This document shows, piece by piece, positions 52,147-59,613 of a DNA stretch of 64,000 nt (within the stretch, counting starts at the first letter, position 1; every line of letters begins with the position of its first letter). The notes under the pieces are model-generated. The model did no database searches. It was not told the origin of the DNA and saw only the letters and a list, made by a program, of their open reading frames with translations. Source of the stretch: Mycolicibacterium moriokaense (GTDB taxonomy: Bacteria > Actinomycetota > Actinomycetes > Mycobacteriales > Mycobacteriaceae); assembly GCF_003201655.1 (NCBI RefSeq), contig NZ_QJJU01000007.1:62001-126000 (forward strand). The letters run 5' to 3'. A program made the translations under genes and the position numbers.

Positions 52147-53303
52147 CCGCCGCCGGCGCCGGCTTGTTCTTGCCGCCGCGGCGGGCGAACCAGCCGGAAA
52201 GTCTGCGCTTCTTTGGCTTTTCGTCGTCATCATCTGGCTGCACCATGGGCACACCCTTGTACACCGCCAGGTAGACGCTGATCGTGGTGACGATGACGAT
52301 CATCAGCACCGGGCCGATGACGATGCCCCATGCGCCGAGCATCGCGATGCCTGCGGACACGGCGAGCAGCATCAGCGCCGAATCGAGGCGGGCCGCCTTC
52401 GGCACAAGGACCGGCCGCAGGAAGTTGTCGATGTTCGTCACCACGACGAGGTGAAAGACGATCACGAATACACCGCCGAAAACGTTGCCGAACAGGATCA
52501 TTCCGATCCCGAACGGAATCGTGACGACGCCGCCGCCGAGCGGAATCACCGACAGCGCCGACAGCAGCACCGCGAACAGGAAGAATCCTTGGTGGAATCC
52601 GGCGATGTAGATCGAGGCAGCGCCCGCGACACCCTGGCATACGGCGATGACGAACTGGCCCATCACGGTGCCCTTCACCATCGCGCCCATCTTCGCCATG
52701 TAGAGGTCGGTGACGTCCTCGCCGAGCGGGTTGAGTTGGCGGATGAGGGTCAGCACGCTGTCGCGGTTCGTCAAGAGCGAGATGAACACGTAGAGGAACA
52801 GGATCGCGGCGTCACTCCGCCGAACAGGCTGCCCGCCGCTCCCTGCAGTAGGCCGAGCAGCCACTGGCCGGCCTCCTGCGCGATGTGGGCCACAGAACCG
52901 CGCAACGACTCGGGCGTCATCGTCACGTTGGTGAAGGGGATGCGATGCAACACGTCGTTGACCCAGCGCAGCGCCTGATCGCCAAGCGCCGACAGGTCGG
53001 CCTTCCCGACCCAGTCCGCCACTCGCTCGACCATCGTGGTGATCTGAACGACGGCGAGGTAGACGAAGAGGCCGAGTGGCACGACCACCGCGGCGATGGC
53101 CGCCAGCAGGGTCAGCGTCGCCGACAACCCGGTGCCGAACCCCTGTTGAGCCGATTGAACACCGGCGTGAACAGGTATGCAGCCACCGCGGCGAGAACGA
53201 TGAGAATGAAGTAGCCACGCAGGAAATAGGCGCCGAAAGCGATCGCGACTGCGGTCGCGACGGCAAGGGCACGCTTCTGGGTCAGCGTGAACTCGGTATC
53301 CAT
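52127..53303 (-). pseudogene. AI-2E-family transporter (Rv1101c-like) with two frameshifts
   Basis: Three reading frames together spell one complete AI-2E/PerM-family membrane protein. Frame 1 (from ATG 53303) gives MDTEFTLTQKRALAVATAV...YLFTPVFNRLN. Frame 2 gives LSATLTLLAAIAAVVVPLG...GAAGSLFGGVT. Frame 3 gives AAILFLYVFISLL...PAAAKPAVP. Both breaks look like single missing bases: one at the C-run 53141-53144 (AGGGG on the coding strand where AGGGGG would restore frame), one near 52808-52813. The sequence on all sides is well conserved, so either the gene broke recently or these are sequencing errors. Intact relatives have about 385 residues and about eight helices. Confidence 0.8.
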
Positions 53304-53355
53304 AGCGGCCACTGGCATACCGTAGCCAGGTTGCGCCGCCGGAGCGCCCGTTCCG

Positions 53356-54186
53356 TCAGCGCGCCTGCGGGCCTGCTGCGGACTGGCTGGCGCGTTGGCG
53401 TTTGATGAAGCCGATCGACATGCGCTGCATCAGCATCGGCGATAGCCGCGCGAACAGCCACTGGGCATGTGCCAGTCGCGGTTTGACCAGCATCGCCTTG
53501 TTCTTCTCGATGGCGCGCAACGTGTCGCGTGCAAGCCGGTCGGGGTCGTATGCGGTCTTCACGCCCTGCCCCTGCAGGAAGTAGTCGCGGCCGACGAAAC
53601 CACCCACCGCGCCTTTGTCGAGGATCGGCGTCTCGACTGCTGACGGACACACCACCAGGACGCCGACGCCGCGCGAGACGGCTTCCGAGCGCAACGCCAG
53701 CGACAGCCCGACTACGGCGTGTTTGGTCGTCACGTAACTGGTGATCTGGCCTGCCGCGGTCAGCCCCGCCATGGACGCGGTGTTGATGATGTGCCCGTGG
53801 CCTTGCCGCACCATAACGGGATACGCCGCGGCGACACCGTGAACGACGCCGCGGATGTTGACGTCGATGATGGCGTTCCACTGGTCCAGCGTCAGCAGTT
53901 CGGTGTCTCCGCCCCACACGATGCCCGCGTTGTTGAACATCAGGTCGAGCCGGCCTGCTCGATCGACGACCTCGTCGACTGTGGCCTGCACCGCCGCCGC
54001 GTCGGTCACGTCCAGGCGCGCGGAACGGGCGTTGGCGCCAAGCGCCGTAGAGGTGCGTTCGGCTGCGTCGCCGTCGATGTCGGTGCAGACGACGGTGGCG
54101 CCCGCACTCACCAGCGCTCGGCACAGCGCCGCGCCGATGCCCGAGCCCGCGCCGGTGACGATCGCCTGTTTGCCATCGAAACTCAT
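53356..54186 (-). CDS. short-chain dehydrogenase/reductase
   Basis: A 276-residue SDR with TGAGSGIGAAL (cofactor loop), CTDIDGD (Asp after the second strand, favouring NAD), NNAGIVWGG, Ser in NTASMAG and the YxxxK pair in SYVTTKHAVVG. A C-terminal extension (IEKNKAMLVKPRLAHAQWLFARLSPMLMQRM) is typical of membrane-associating mycobacterial SDRs. Its ATG overlaps the stop of the upstream SDR by 4 nt, so both form one operon behind the KstR-like operator at 54979. A hydroxy-steroid or hydroxy-lipid substrate is inferred. Confidence 0.87.
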   Translation of the reverse strand: MSFDGKQAIVTGAGSGIGAALCRALVSAGATVVCTDIDGDAAERTSTALGANARSARLDVTDAAAVQATVDEVVDRAGRLDLMFNNAGIVWGGDTELLTLDQWNAIIDVNIRGVVHGVAAAYPVMVRQGHGHIINTASMAGLTAAGQITSYVTTKHAVVGLSLALRSEAVSRGVGVLVVCPSAVETPILDKGAVGGFVGRDYFLQGQGVKTAYDPDRLARDTLRAIEKNKAMLVKPRLAHAQWLFARLSPMLMQRMSIGFIKRQRASQSAAGPQAR

Positions 54187-54953
54187 TGCGCGGCAAGCCT
54201 CATCACGTGACTCATGATGTCCGGGTAGCGTTTCAGGTGCGCCCCGCCGTTGATGTCGAGCACCTCGCCAGTCAGCCAGGATGACGTCGGCGAGCACAGG
54301 TACAGCACGGCGTTGGCGATGTCCTCGGGCGTGCCTGCCCGACCGATCGCCGTGTTGTCGATGTAATCCTCGACCACGCCCGGTACCGCCGCTGCAGGCT
54401 CGGTGAGCGGGGTGTGCACGAAGCCCGGGGCGACGGCATTGACGCGGATGCCGCGCGGGCCGAGCTCGAGCGCGGCGACCTGAGTGAGCATCGACAGGCC
54501 TGCCTTGGCCGCGCAGTACGCGCTCATGCCTGCCGCGGGCTGGCGACCGTTGAGTGAGCTGATCGAAACAAGCACGCCGCCGGCACGCAGGGTGCGGCCC
54601 GCGTGTTTGGCGACGATGAACGCGCCCGTCAAGCAGACATCGATCACGTCGCGGAACTGGTCGACGGGCATGTCGGTGATCAGGCCGACGTTGGAGAATC
54701 CAGCGCAGTTGACCACCACGTCGACCGGGCCCGTCTGCTCGAAAAGGCGCTGCACCGAGTCCTCGTCGGTGACGTCGACGGACTCGGCGGTATGCGGGTC
54801 ACCAAGTTCGGCGGCGCGGCCGCGCGCCCCGTCGGCGTTGCGGTCGGCAATGGTGACCTGGTCTCCCTGGGCGGCCAGTGCCTGCGCCGTCGCCCAACCT
54901 ATTCCGGACGCGCCGCCGATCACGACCGCGATCCGATGGTTGCCGTTGCTCAT
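54183..54953 (-). CDS. short-chain dehydrogenase/reductase
   Basis: A 256-residue SDR: GGASGIGWATA, IADRNADGA, NCAGFSNVG, SISSLNG with catalytic Ser, and YCAAKAGLSML. The C-terminal GTPEDIANAVLYLCSPTSSWLTGEVLDINGGAHLKR is classical FabG-like. The ATG at 54953 has GAAGGG upstream; the open frame further up is non-conserved. The KstR-type palindrome (54979-54992) lies 26 nt before the start, so the SDR pair is likely induced by sterols or their CoA products. The exact substrate is unknown. Confidence 0.87.
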   Translation of the reverse strand: MSNGNHRIAVVIGGASGIGWATAQALAAQGDQVTIADRNADGARGRAAELGDPHTAESVDVTDEDSVQRLFEQTGPVDVVVNCAGFSNVGLITDMPVDQFRDVIDVCLTGAFIVAKHAGRTLRAGGVLVSISSLNGRQPAAGMSAYCAAKAGLSMLTQVAALELGPRGIRVNAVAPGFVHTPLTEPAAAVPGVVEDYIDNTAIGRAGTPEDIANAVLYLCSPTSSWLTGEVLDINGGAHLKRYPDIMSHVMRLAAQ

Positions 54954-54978
54954 CCGGTTGGCCCTTCGAAGAAAAAAA

Positions 54979-54992
54979 TGGAACGCGTTCCA
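54979..54992. promoter_or_regulatory. KstR-type operator palindrome in divergent promoter
   Basis: TGGAACGCGTTCCA is a perfect palindrome matching TnnAACnnGTTnnA. It lies between the SDR pair and the SRPBCC gene and could control both sides; it is at about -26 to -39 from a possible leaderless start at 55018. Confidence 0.65.
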
Positions 54993-55005
54993 ACTTAGCG
55001 CGAGG

Positions 55006-55011
55006 CAGAAT
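55006..55011 (+). promoter_or_regulatory. possible -10 box, SRPBCC gene
   Basis: CAGAAT with 6 nt (CGGCCC) to the GTG at 55018; no Shine-Dalgarno follows. Confidence 0.35.
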
Positions 55012-55017
55012 CGGCCC

Positions 55018-55482
55018 GTGACCCAGTTGAAGATGTCAGAGTCGATTTCCGTGGCGGTGACGCCGGATGAGCTGTACGCGTTGGTGTCGGACGTGACCAG
55101 GATGGGGGATTGGAGCCCGGTGTGCCGTGCCTGCTGGTGGGACGACGGAGCCGGACCGGAGGTTGGGGCCTGGTTCACCGGCCGCAACGAGACGCCCGAG
55201 CGGACGTGGGAGTCACGGTGTCAGGTCGTCGCCGCCGATCCCGGTCGGAAGTTCGGGTGGGAGGTCAATAAGGGCTGGGTCTACTGGGGATACACCTTCG
55301 AACCAGAAGGTGAAGGAACTCGGCTCACCGAGTCCTGGGAATTCCTGCCGCCTGGCATCGCCGGGTTCCGCGAGCGTTTCGGCGACGAGGCCGACGTCCA
55401 GATTGCTAACCGGCGAGCCGCGGCGGAGAGTGGTATCCCCGCCACACTGGCGGCGATCAAGAAGGCCGCCGAGGGCAGCTGA
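55018..55482 (+). CDS. SRPBCC (polyketide cyclase/START-like) family protein
   Basis: A 154-residue helix-grip protein. ISVAVTPDELYALVSDVTRMGDWSPVCRACWW is the usual SRPBCC opening, and GYTFEPEGEGTRLTESWEF the central sheet; the last helix runs RRAAAESGIPATLAAIKKAAE. Such proteins bind hydrophobic ligands in an internal cavity. The start is GTG 55018. Shared operator with the divergent SDR pair suggests a role with the same lipid substrates. No enzyme residues can be assigned. Confidence 0.8.
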   Translation: MTQLKMSESISVAVTPDELYALVSDVTRMGDWSPVCRACWWDDGAGPEVGAWFTGRNETPERTWESRCQVVAADPGRKFGWEVNKGWVYWGYTFEPEGEGTRLTESWEFLPPGIAGFRERFGDEADVQIANRRAAAESGIPATLAAIKKAAEGS

Positions 55483-55485
55483 GGT

Positions 55486-56436
55486 TCACCGCTTGACGCA
55501 GCGAAAGCCGATGTGGCTCATGCCCGTATCGACGGCCTGCGGCCTGCGGGCTGCGGGGCGGTAGCGCAGGCAGTAGTTGTCGGCACACAGGAACGAACCG
55601 CCCTTGATGACCTTGCGGGGCACCCGGAACTGTGGCTGACGAGAGTCGTAACTGTCTGCCTCGCAACAGGCGTCACCGGCGCGGGTGTCGGCGTACCAGT
55701 CGGTCGTCCACTCCCACACGTTGCCCGCCATGTCGACCAGTCCGTAGCCGTTCGGCGGGAAGCTGCCGACTGAGGTGGTCCGCCCGTACCCGCGGTCGGG
55801 GCGCCAAGGGAAATCGCCGTGCCAGTAGTTCGCGAGCGGCTCACCGGGCTTCTCGGGTTCGTCGCCCCACGTGTAGGTCGCGCCTTCGAGCCCGCCGCGG
55901 GCCGCCGCTTCCCACTCCGCCTCGGTCGGTAATGACAGCCCCGCCCACGAGGCATAGGCATCGGCGTCCTCGAATGCGACGTGCACGACGGGGTGGTCGG
56001 CGCGTTTGTCGATCGATGAGTGCGGCCCGACGGGATGCCGCCACGACGCGCCCGGTGTCCACGTCCACCACAGGTTCAGGTGCCGCAGGTCGACCGGCCC
56101 ACCTGTGCGGGTGAACACCATCGACCCCGGCTGCAGGTTCTCCCTAGGCGCGTCGGGATAATCCGCGGGATCGAGCGGTCGTTCCGCAACGGTGACATAG
56201 GCTGTGGCAGAGATGAATTCGGCGAATTCGGCGTTCGTCACCGGATGGGTTTGGATCAAGAACCCGTCGACGGGAACGGGCCTTACGGGCCCCTCTTCGG
56301 GGTAGTGCCCGTCGGATCCCAGGATGGCGGTCTGGGCCGGAATCCGGATCAGCTCGGCGCCGAGATCGACGTTTTGGCGGACTTCACTCGCACTTTCACG
56401 CCCGTTTGTCCGTTTGGGCGAACTGGGGTCAGTCAC
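55486..56436 (-). CDS. formylglycine-generating enzyme (sulfatase-activating)
   Basis: A 316-residue FGE. The copper/active-site cysteines are in KGGSFLCADNYCLRYRPAARR (C-x4-C), with DTGMSHIGFRCVKR at the end, closely like M. tuberculosis Rv0712. FGE oxidises the sulfatase-motif Cys to formylglycine, and a Cys-type sulfatase is encoded two genes upstream in the same operon. The only workable start is GTG 56436, which places residues 6-26 inside the 62-bp repeat (copy 3); the FGE fold proper begins near LIRIPAQTAILGSDG. The start overlaps the HAD gene stop by 8 nt. Confidence 0.9.
   Translation of the reverse strand: MTDPSSPKRTNGRESASEVRQNVDLGAELIRIPAQTAILGSDGHYPEEGPVRPVPVDGFLIQTHPVTNAEFAEFISATAYVTVAERPLDPADYPDAPRENLQPGSMVFTRTGGPVDLRHLNLWWTWTPGASWRHPVGPHSSIDKRADHPVVHVAFEDADAYASWAGLSLPTEAEWEAAARGGLEGATYTWGDEPEKPGEPLANYWHGDFPWRPDRGYGRTTSVGSFPPNGYGLVDMAGNVWEWTTDWYADTRAGDACCEADSYDSRQPQFRVPRKVIKGGSFLCADNYCLRYRPAARRPQAVDTGMSHIGFRCVKR
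56360..56420 (+). repeat. 62-bp dispersed repeat, copy 3, inside the FGE gene
   Basis: Third copy (CCGAGATCGACGTTTTGGCG start, CTCGCACTTTC, GTCCGTTTGGGCG end), same orientation as the others and antisense to the FGE gene. It is read in frame there, giving PKRTNGRESAS-type residues at the N-terminus. Confidence 0.75.
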
Positions 56437-57331
56437 TGAAGACAGTCGCCCAGTCGTTCTTGACGCTGACGACCGTCCAGTCGTCCTTAGCCGCCTGCTC
56501 GAGCGACTTCTCCGCGCCTGCGGTGTAATCGAATTCGCGATCGCCGTCGTCGTGGAGGACCAGCAGTCGCAGGCCGCGGGTGAACTCCAGCATTTCGATG
56601 TCGCCGTTGGAATTGCCTGCGGCCAGGATCGGCCTGCGTCCGATGCGGCTCCACAGCCGCGCCGGTTTGACAGGCCCGTCGTCGACGAACTCCGGCTGAT
56701 CTGTCGTGTAGAGGTTTCCGTCGCGGTAGACGAGGCCTACCGAACTGCCCACCACTCGTTCGGGTGGTATCCCGTACAGCGGTCCGGTCACCGGTCGCAT
56801 GAAATCCCGTCCGCCGCCGGACACGATGTAGTTGGTGAAGCCGTTGGCCTCCAGATAGCGGAGCAACTCCACCATCGGCGTGTACCCGCAGGACGTATAG
56901 GGTCGGCCCAGCGTCGGATGCTTGGCGTCGGCGAAGAACGCGTTGATTCGGCCTGCGTGTTCCTCGACGGTGATCTCGCGATGCGCCTTGAGTATCGCTC
57001 CCATAAGCGGTTTCAGATCGCTGTCGTCCCCCTGGTACTGCTTGGTGACCGCATCGCCAAACCAGTGCAGGTCGCCCGCGTAGGCGGCTTTGTACGGTTG
57101 TTGGTCGCGCAGCGACGGGTCAGCCTCGGCTTGCTCCTTGAACCGCCGGAGCAGGAAGTCGAGCTGGATGTACATCGGCTTCTCACACCACAGCGTGCCG
57201 TCGTTGTCGAAGACCGCGATACGTGCTTCTGGCGCAACGTAATCCGGTCCGCCTTCGGTGGTGACGCGACCCACGAAGTCGACGATCGTCGACCTCGCGG
57301 GCCCGTCCTTCCACGAAGCGAGCTCGCCCAC
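56429..57331 (-). CDS. HAD-family phosphatase/hydrolase
   Basis: A 300-residue haloacid-dehalogenase-fold protein. The nucleophile motif is IAVFDNDGTLWCEKP (Asp near 42), motif II is YIVSGGGRDFM, and motif III/IV is RPILAAGNSNGDIEMLEF. No signal peptide. The GTG at 57331 lies 2 nt after the sulfatase stop with CGAGGTGG upstream; the longer open frame to 57853 is antisense-like noise within the sulfatase gene. It sits between sulfatase and FGE, so it may act on the product of desulfation or on a phosphorylated relative; this is inference. Confidence 0.83.
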   Translation of the reverse strand: MGELASWKDGPARSTIVDFVGRVTTEGGPDYVAPEARIAVFDNDGTLWCEKPMYIQLDFLLRRFKEQAEADPSLRDQQPYKAAYAGDLHWFGDAVTKQYQGDDSDLKPLMGAILKAHREITVEEHAGRINAFFADAKHPTLGRPYTSCGYTPMVELLRYLEANGFTNYIVSGGGRDFMRPVTGPLYGIPPERVVGSSVGLVYRDGNLYTTDQPEFVDDGPVKPARLWSRIGRRPILAAGNSNGDIEMLEFTRGLRLLVLHDDGDREFDYTAGAEKSLEQAAKDDWTVVSVKNDWATVFSD

Positions 57332-57333
57332 GT

Positions 57334-58878
57334 TCAGCCACCTCGGGAGGCGAGGAACTTGTTGAGCTCTTCTACCGCGTGGTTGATGGTGAACGACGAC
57401 GGCTCCTGGCGTGGTGGGAACTCCTTGAACGTCTCCAGGAACTGCGTTGCGATCGCGGAGCCGTAGAGGACCAGGTAGACGCGGTCGATCAACCAGTCCC
57501 AGTATGTGTTCGACGTGATGTCCGCGCGTTCGTACGGGTCGGTCCGCAGGTTGAACAACTTCGGTGCCCGCAGTGGCGTGAACGGTTCGAACCATATCTG
57601 CAGCGTGCCCTGGCACCGCTGCTCCTGGAATACGACCTTCCAGTTCTCGGCGCGGATGCCGAGTACGTCGCAGTCGTCCGAGAAGTAGATCATTCCGCGC
57701 CGCGGGCTCTTCTCCACCTCGCCGGTGAGGTACGGAACCAGGTTGTACCCGTCGATGTGCACCTTGTATTTCATATCGCCGGCCTTGTGGCCCTTCTTGA
57801 GCTTCTCGACGATATCGGGCTCCCCGGCGGCGGCCAGGAAAGTCGGAAGCCAATCATGATGCTGCACAATCTCGTTCGAAACAGAGCGGGGCTTGATCTT
57901 TCCAGGCCAGCGGATCATCTCCGGTATCCGGAAGGCGCCCTCCCAGTTGGTGGCCTTCTCGCTGCGGAATGGGGTCGTAGCACCGTCGGGCCAACTGTTG
58001 GCGTGCGGGCCGTTGTCGGTGCTGTAGATGACGATCGTGTCGTCGGTGATTCCCAGTTCGTCGACCAGATCGAGCAACTGACCGACGTTGCGGTCGTGGT
58101 CGATCATCGTGTCGTGGTACGGCGACTGCCAGCGGCCGGCCTGGCCTAGGCTCTCCGGCTTGGTGTGCGTCCGGAAGTGCATGTGAGTCATGTTCATCCA
58201 GACGAAGAACGGGGTTTCCGCCTCGTGCTGCCGCTTGATGAAATCGATGCACGCGCCGGTGGTTTCGTCGTCGATGGTTTCCATCCGCTTCTTGGTAAGC
58301 GGGCCGGTGTCCTCGATGCGCTGCTTGCCGACCGGACCGTACCTGTCGTCCACCTCGCCCGAATCCTCGTCGGTGGCCCAGGAGTGGATGACGCCGCGCG
58401 GCAACAATGCCCGGCGAAGGAGGGGGGCCTCGTCCTCGGTGGGATAGTCGGCGTTTTCCGGTTCCTCCTCGGCGTTGAGGTGGTAAAGGTTGCCGAAGAA
58501 CTCGTCGAACCCGTGTGCGGTCGGCAGGAATTTGTTCAGGTCACCGAGGTGGTTCTTGCCGAACTGACCGGTGGCGTATCCCAGTGGCTTGAGCAGCTCG
58601 GCGATGGTCGGGTCTTCCTTCTGCAGCCCGAGGTCGACGCCGGGCATCCCGACCTTGCTCATGCCGGTGCGGTACACACTTTGCCCGGTGATGAACGACG
58701 ACCGGCCCGCGGTGCAGCTCTGTTCACCGTAGGAGTCGGTGAAAAGCATTCCCTCATCGGCAATCCGGTCGATGTTCGGCGTGAAGTAGCCCATCAGCCC
58801 GCGGCTGTAACAACTAAGGTTCGATATGCCGATGTCGTCGCCCCAGATGACCAGGATATTCGGCTTTTTGTCGGGCAT
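57334..58878 (-). CDS. type I (Cys-type) arylsulfatase family protein
   Basis: A 514-residue sulfatase. The metal aspartates are in NILVIWGDDIG (residues 8-17), the modification motif is Cys55 in EQSCTAGRSSF (CxAxR type), and TGQFGKNHLGD and STDNGPHANSWPDG supply further ligands. It needs Cys-to-formylglycine conversion by the FGE in the same operon. No signal peptide is seen, so a cytosolic enzyme acting on imported sulfate esters is expected. HAD (2 nt gap) and FGE follow. A 66-codon shrunken copy lies 13 nt upstream. The sulfated substrate is unknown; the 3beta-HSD and SDR genes nearby make a sterol sulfate possible. Confidence 0.9.
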   Translation of the reverse strand: MPDKKPNILVIWGDDIGISNLSCYSRGLMGYFTPNIDRIADEGMLFTDSYGEQSCTAGRSSFITGQSVYRTGMSKVGMPGVDLGLQKEDPTIAELLKPLGYATGQFGKNHLGDLNKFLPTAHGFDEFFGNLYHLNAEEEPENADYPTEDEAPLLRRALLPRGVIHSWATDEDSGEVDDRYGPVGKQRIEDTGPLTKKRMETIDDETTGACIDFIKRQHEAETPFFVWMNMTHMHFRTHTKPESLGQAGRWQSPYHDTMIDHDRNVGQLLDLVDELGITDDTIVIYSTDNGPHANSWPDGATTPFRSEKATNWEGAFRIPEMIRWPGKIKPRSVSNEIVQHHDWLPTFLAAAGEPDIVEKLKKGHKAGDMKYKVHIDGYNLVPYLTGEVEKSPRRGMIYFSDDCDVLGIRAENWKVVFQEQRCQGTLQIWFEPFTPLRAPKLFNLRTDPYERADITSNTYWDWLIDRVYLVLYGSAIATQFLETFKEFPPRQEPSSFTINHAVEELNKFLASRGG

Positions 58879-58891
58879 TTCTAATCCTTCG

Positions 58892-59092
58892 CTAGGAATT
58901 TCTGCAGTGCTTTACTGCATGGTCGATGGTTTCCATCCGCTTCGTGTCGACCGGTTCGGTTGATACCTCGTCGGTTGTCCGGCACTTCAGCACCCCGCGC
59001 GGCAAGAGAAGTTCGGCGATCGTCCGGTCTTCCGCAGACGAGCCGATGTCGTCGTCCCAGATGACCAGAATGTTCGGCTTACCGCTTGACAT
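58892..59092 (-). pseudogene. shrunken sulfatase remnant, still an open 66-residue frame
   Basis: The frame spells, in order, pieces of the neighbouring sulfatase: KPNILVIWDDDIG (matches sulfatase residues 5-17), EDRTIAELL (88-96), LPRGVLKCRTTDEVSTEPV (about 159-178) and TKRMETID (about 195-203). The intervening parts, including the Cys55 motif, are gone, yet the frame is open. AAGGAGG lies 7 nt before the ATG at 59092, so it is probably translated, and it ends 13 nt before the sulfatase start. Best read as a sulfatase paralogue reduced by in-frame deletions, now the leader gene of the operon; whether it has any function is unknown. Confidence 0.7.
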
Positions 59093-59238
59093 CGGAAGCC
59101 TCCTTCTCAATTGACGTGCATGTCGGAGCCTAGGAGCGCAGTGGGGTTGGCGGCGGCCATTTGGCCAACGATTCAGCGGCAATACATCTGGTGCTGAGCG
59201 CTCGCTGGGAGCACTCTGGTAACCGGAGGGTGATGGCG

Positions 59239-59517
59239 ATGTACGACAAGATTCTGGACACCAAGTGGCACGTCGAGATCGACTTCGACGAGGACGAGAC
59301 CCACACACACGCGACGGTGCGCGCGCAGTGCGGCGACAGCGAGACCGTGACCGCGCTAGGTGACGCGTACCGCAACCCGAAGGACGGCAGCCTGCCGATG
59401 ATCGGCGAGGAGATCGCCGCGGCGCGCGGCCTCATTGCGCTGGGCACTGAGCTGCTGCAGAGTGCGTCGTCGCGGATCGAGCAGGTCACGCACCAGCCGG
59501 TCCACCTGTGCCGCTGA
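59239..59517 (+). CDS. DUF1876 family protein
   Basis: A 92-residue protein. The pattern KILDTKWHVEIDFDEDETHTHATVRAQCGDSETVTALGDAYRNPKD, then LPMIGEEIAAARGLIALGTELLQSASSRIE, matches actinobacterial DUF1876 proteins (small double-stranded-RNA-binding-like fold, stress-associated in some species). GGAGGG lies 8 nt before the ATG at 59239; in-frame GTG/ATG at 59230 and 59233 are too close to that site. It is divergent from the sulfatase operon. Function unknown. Confidence 0.8.
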   Translation: MYDKILDTKWHVEIDFDEDETHTHATVRAQCGDSETVTALGDAYRNPKDGSLPMIGEEIAAARGLIALGTELLQSASSRIEQVTHQPVHLCR

Positions 59518-59585
59518 ATTACAGGCGCCCGCGCCGGAGGATGTGTCCCTCTACAGGGCGTCATCAAATCTTGACGGTCTGGGAA

Positions 59586-59608
59586 GCAGTGGTCCTTCGG
59601 ACCGCTGC
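59586..59608. terminator. hairpin between convergent DUF1876 and 3beta-HSD genes
   Basis: GCAGTGGTCC-TTC-GGACCGCTGC, 10-bp stem with one G-T pair, 68 nt after one stop and 6 nt from the other. It lacks a T-run, so its termination strength is uncertain. Confidence 0.5.
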
Positions 59609-59613
59609 GGAAC

